Shown here one piece after another: positions 5,201 to 6,276 of a stretch of DNA of 6,276 bases (positions are counted from its first letter, which is position 1; every line of letters starts with the position of its first letter). Below the pieces are notes generated by a model. The model was not told the DNA's origin. It made no database searches and was given only the letters and a program-made list of their open reading frames with translations. The position numbers were made by a program, and so were the translations under genes. This DNA comes from RGIG8748 sp045545635 (lineage in GTDB: Bacteria > Bacillota > Clostridia > UMGS1810), in contig JAZQBI010000262.1 in NCBI GenBank assembly GCA_045545635.1, forward strand, positions 1-6,276, in the 5' to 3' direction.

Positions 5201-6276
5201 GATTATTCTCTTTATTACAGACTCTGTAAGAAGCTTCGCTCTTATTTCGCTGTCTCCAAGAACCTTTGTGCGGATTTCTTCGTCCTCAAGAAGCATTTCC
5301 ACAACAAGGTCATTACGGAGAATTTCTGCAATAAATTCTTCATCGTCAATATTCTGTTCTATGTATCTGTCTATTTCCTTCATAATAAGCTCTTTTGTAA
5401 TGAGCTTGTGAAGGGGTACGGGAATTTCAGGATTCAGAAGATTACCGTTTTCGTCAATGAGCTTTGTCTTTGCTGCCTTTTCAAGAGCTGCTGCAAAGAT
5501 ATCGGTGTTTGCAACATCCTGAATCTCGTTGATTGTACTGTCAAGAGTTCTTCCCAATGCGGTGAGAGCATCAAGACCGGACTTTAAGATATCTGCGTCG
5601 GAATCATAAGCCACGGAAAGCTCAATTCTGGGAATTTTAACTCCCTTAACTTCAAGATCTGTTTCATAGGAGAATGTAGCAAATCTGTTCAACAGGTATA
5701 CATCAATATCTCTGTTTATTACAACTTCTTCGGGCTTGAAGATTTCCCACTCGCCGTCTACCATGTACCAGAGTTCGGGAACAATTTCGTGAGTGTTTCC
5801 GTCACTGTCCACATAGCCTTCCTGAACTGTGTAGGTATCGGGTGTGCCCAACTTGTCATCAATCTGTGTCTGAGTAATCTTTTCACCGGAAGGTATTTCG
5901 TAACTTCCCTTATTTTTGCTTGTTCCTTCAAAGAGGGTTACTGTAAAGTATTCTTTATCCCACTTTGCGTAGAATGTGAGGTCACCTGTTGTTCCCTCTG
6001 CTATTTCTTTTATTGCATTACCGGTAAATTCTTCGTTGTCATACCAACCTGCAAAAAATGCATCCGCAGTATCATCAGGTACGGGAAGTGTGTAAGGAAG
6101 GTTCGCAGATGTGTACTTGGTAAGAGCATCAACGGGAAGTTCACCTATTCCGCCAAGGTCATAGGTAATATCGTATTCTTCGGGTACTACCACACCGCCG
6201 GAAAGTATAACTTTCATTGTATCCTTTTCAAATCTTGTTGCTACTACGGGGTTAGTTCCTACTATTGTTGCAATTT
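2261..6276 (-). CDS. Giant InlB-type B-repeat and helical-repeat surface protein, 5'-truncated by the window edge
   Basis: The stop codon (TAA) is at 2263-2261. The frame stays open through 6276, giving 1337 codons with no true start. Residues below are numbered from the internal Met at 6217, which I do not take as the start: it has no signal peptide, and 19 sense codons precede it. Residues 13-86 form an InlB-type B-repeat (TYDLGG, FFAGWYDN, LTFYAKW). Residues 88-178 look like a second, diverged beta module (WYMVDGEWE). Residues 205 to about 1300 are acidic and predominantly helix-like, with repeat arrays of period 10 (291-370), 14 (497-552 and 635-704) and about 28 (731-876). Cysteine is very rare, as is common in exported proteins of Gram-positive bacteria. 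There is no LPXTG signal, C-terminal membrane span or SLH domain in the visible part, so any anchor must lie upstream. The function is unknown; an adhesin, spacer or scaffold role at the surface is an inference. It lies 106 bases upstream of the SLH gene on the same strand. Confidence 0.9.
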   Translation of the reverse strand, partial: IATIVGTNPVVATRFEKDTMKVILSGGVVVPEEYDITYDLGGIGELPVDALTKYTSANLPYTLPVPDDTADAFFAGWYDNEEFTGNAIKEIAEGTTGDLTFYAKWDKEYFTVTLFEGTSKNKGSYEIPSGEKITQTQIDDKLGTPDTYTVQEGYVDSDGNTHEIVPELWYMVDGEWEIFKPEEVVINRDIDVYLLNRFATFSYETDLEVKGVKIPRIELSVAYDSDADILKSGLDALTALGRTLDSTINEIQDVANTDIFAAALEKAAKTKLIDENGNLLNPEIPVPLHKLITKELIMKEIDRYIEQNIDDEEFIAEILRNDLVVEMLLEDEEIRTKVLGDSEIRAKLLTESVIKRIISNQIVIDWIISNESFKKSFVDSDATFDYILHDLKTLLANGEYHDMIVDACVDFVIDVYFENTVTAPELIKYIDEVLDSPEFIADIESRSELRGMFKEEIKSLLADLSDPTTKADVYSTIRSSTTFKNAIVDAVVEDLNGQNSSVKASILAEATSGGTVEQYIKNYAKTNADIKNSIKPQAKNNAEVRSSAKTWISTEANLVSVKDGIKNAIKTNKTALALAIDESGYTAIDPNQVASDYVDGLLSDAVKSEIDGEINAFFADNSKLSDLILANFDTFFDASYDAIFDSIYEDETVFNNAYASYVSNAANLESAFDKFVAGSGELNNAIANFITKDVNLDSAVDVFVNNGTLFDNFYEDYLGVNAPDPEIFNDLFESYYHTHVHDVADKAWNNVDLHGIVMDYVHDYTENMVEDYADGTLENHHPDLVDTIDSLMHTEFPKIIRAKYYETGSTIKPKVDRLIEEEGTKLINQYVNDEITDADTIAFIETKIDENVDGIVDDYIQGTLDVDVKALIDAEIDGYMNDLINDYIADVDDARETLGELIPDYAEDAVAALKKTNAFQNTINDFVSGNGVRVNEGNIMFISILSKVMDGYDYDKLMNDFAPEALTKLTDKIDTDILKDYVNTLFDVFLDGMKDAENSLRADLDADIEGTEYKFTTSPRIRVYYMRDFVVNMYNNLMPKITNKLNSKRLIAVNPYAQRLIGKNWITELLDYDSSKDGVEMSGYSIKKGEYNDIDDVYGSPIVRYYNILLENVILLHDAVMWYGTTYEGTLEEKLDAASELLGTYANKANDVIMTYIETGKLPKGYTPYEIADKILDIVLGKNSAIDGAYDKVEDIYESKEDTILNLIDKMKNFYAEKLDKDYTEIIDLANLSVYADGEEYPVYKILFELSEDGEAFNIDTMATAIFDSQNYRGVNAVEDAMNKIHTKLEGLKYTPEAHSKKFNRDAYKKTVGPKNIKDYNTGSHTVGAQRYFQYIK
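3590..4027 (-). other. Array of ~28-residue helical repeats
   Basis: Residues 731-876 of the giant protein contain about five diverged units, each ending in a hydrophobic pair, a short acidic/polar stretch and Tyr: MVEDYADGTL, LINQYVNDEI, IVDDYIQGTL and LINDYIADVD, with one poorer copy around 780-786. Spacing of the key Tyr is 26-32 residues. The period may be a doubled form of the 14-residue unit. Confidence 0.55.
4106..4315 (-). other. Array of ~14-residue helical repeats, second block
   Basis: Residues 635-704 of the giant protein hold five units in exact 14-residue register (F635, L649, L663, L677, F691). The consensus is L-x-x-A-F-x-x-F-V plus a five-residue polar turn, as in LESAFDKFVAGSGE and LNNAIANFITKDVN. 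The register is clearer than in the first block, and the composition is Asn/Asp/Phe-rich. Confidence 0.7.
4562..4729 (-). other. Array of ~14-residue helical repeats, first block
   Basis: Residues 497-552 of the giant protein hold four units starting at V497, I511, V525 and L539, exactly 14 apart. Examples are IKNSIKPQAKNNAE and VRSSAKTWISTEAN. The units are Lys/Asn/Ala-rich, unlike the acidic surroundings, and each looks like a short helix plus a polar turn. Confidence 0.6.
5108..5347 (-). other. Array of eight ~10-residue helical repeats
   Basis: In residues 291-370 of the giant protein a pair of aliphatic or aromatic residues recurs almost exactly every ten residues: IL 299, LL 309, VL 319, LL 329, II 338, II 348, FV 358 and IL 368. 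Each unit is roughly acidic/polar, acidic, x, hydrophobic, x, x, x, hydrophobic, hydrophobic, x, as in DEEIRTKVLG and DSEIRAKLLT. I do not recognise a named family. Confidence 0.7.
5960..6181 (-). other. InlB-type B-repeat in the giant protein
   Basis: Residues 13-86 (numbered from the Met at 6217) run from EEYDITYDLGG through LPVPDDTADAFFAGWYDN to GDLTFYAKW, the classic start, centre and end of this module. It is followed by a diverged beta module to about residue 178 (near 5684). It resembles the first B-repeat of the neighbouring SLH protein. Confidence 0.85.

Noticed and set aside
6215..6217. ATG at 6217 as the start of the giant gene, with AAAAGGA four bases upstream
   Set aside because: The frame continues upstream to the window edge with 19 plausible codons ending in a beta-like segment, and the Met leads directly into a B-repeat without a signal peptide. 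The AAAAGGA match is probably chance.

Overview
The window holds two long genes, both on the minus strand, plus about 420 bases of repeat-rich non-coding DNA at the left end. The proteins look like surface proteins of a Gram-positive anaerobe of the Clostridia, perhaps a gut Oscillospiraceae/Ruminococcaceae-type bacterium. This rests on the SLH domains, the InlB-type (Listeria-Bacteroides) B-repeats, the moderately AT-rich composition, the purine-rich ribosome binding site and the palindromic intergenic repeats. No housekeeping gene is present, so the assignment to an organism is an inference.

Layout in the direction of transcription (right to left). (1) From the right edge to 2261: the last 1337 codons of a giant protein. 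Its reading frame is still open at base 6276, so its start and N-terminus lie outside the window. It has an InlB-type B-repeat and a second, diverged beta module, then about 1,100 residues that look almost wholly helical. Within that helical part are several arrays of short degenerate repeats with periods of about 10, 14 and 28 residues. No cell-wall sorting signal, C-terminal membrane anchor or enzyme motif is visible. (2) 2155-2260: a 106-base intergenic gap with a 15-bp perfect stem-loop, a possible extended -10 promoter and the ribosome binding site of the next gene. (3) 2154 to 421: a complete 577-residue exported protein with a signal peptide, three SLH domains, a charged and Gly/Ser/Thr-rich low-complexity linker, two InlB-type B-repeats and a small helical C-terminal domain. 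(4) 1-420: no credible gene. This part holds a roughly 194-bp imperfect palindrome with nested hairpins, followed by three GC-rich hairpins, two of which belong to a repeated unit.

How they may work together (inference): the SLH protein should bind secondary cell-wall polymer and display its B-repeats and helical tip on the cell surface. The giant neighbour shares the order 'B-repeat, short beta segment, helical region' and may be a much longer relative or partner, attached by domains beyond the right edge. The most unusual content is the set of short-period helical repeats in the giant protein, which I cannot match to a named family from sequence alone.
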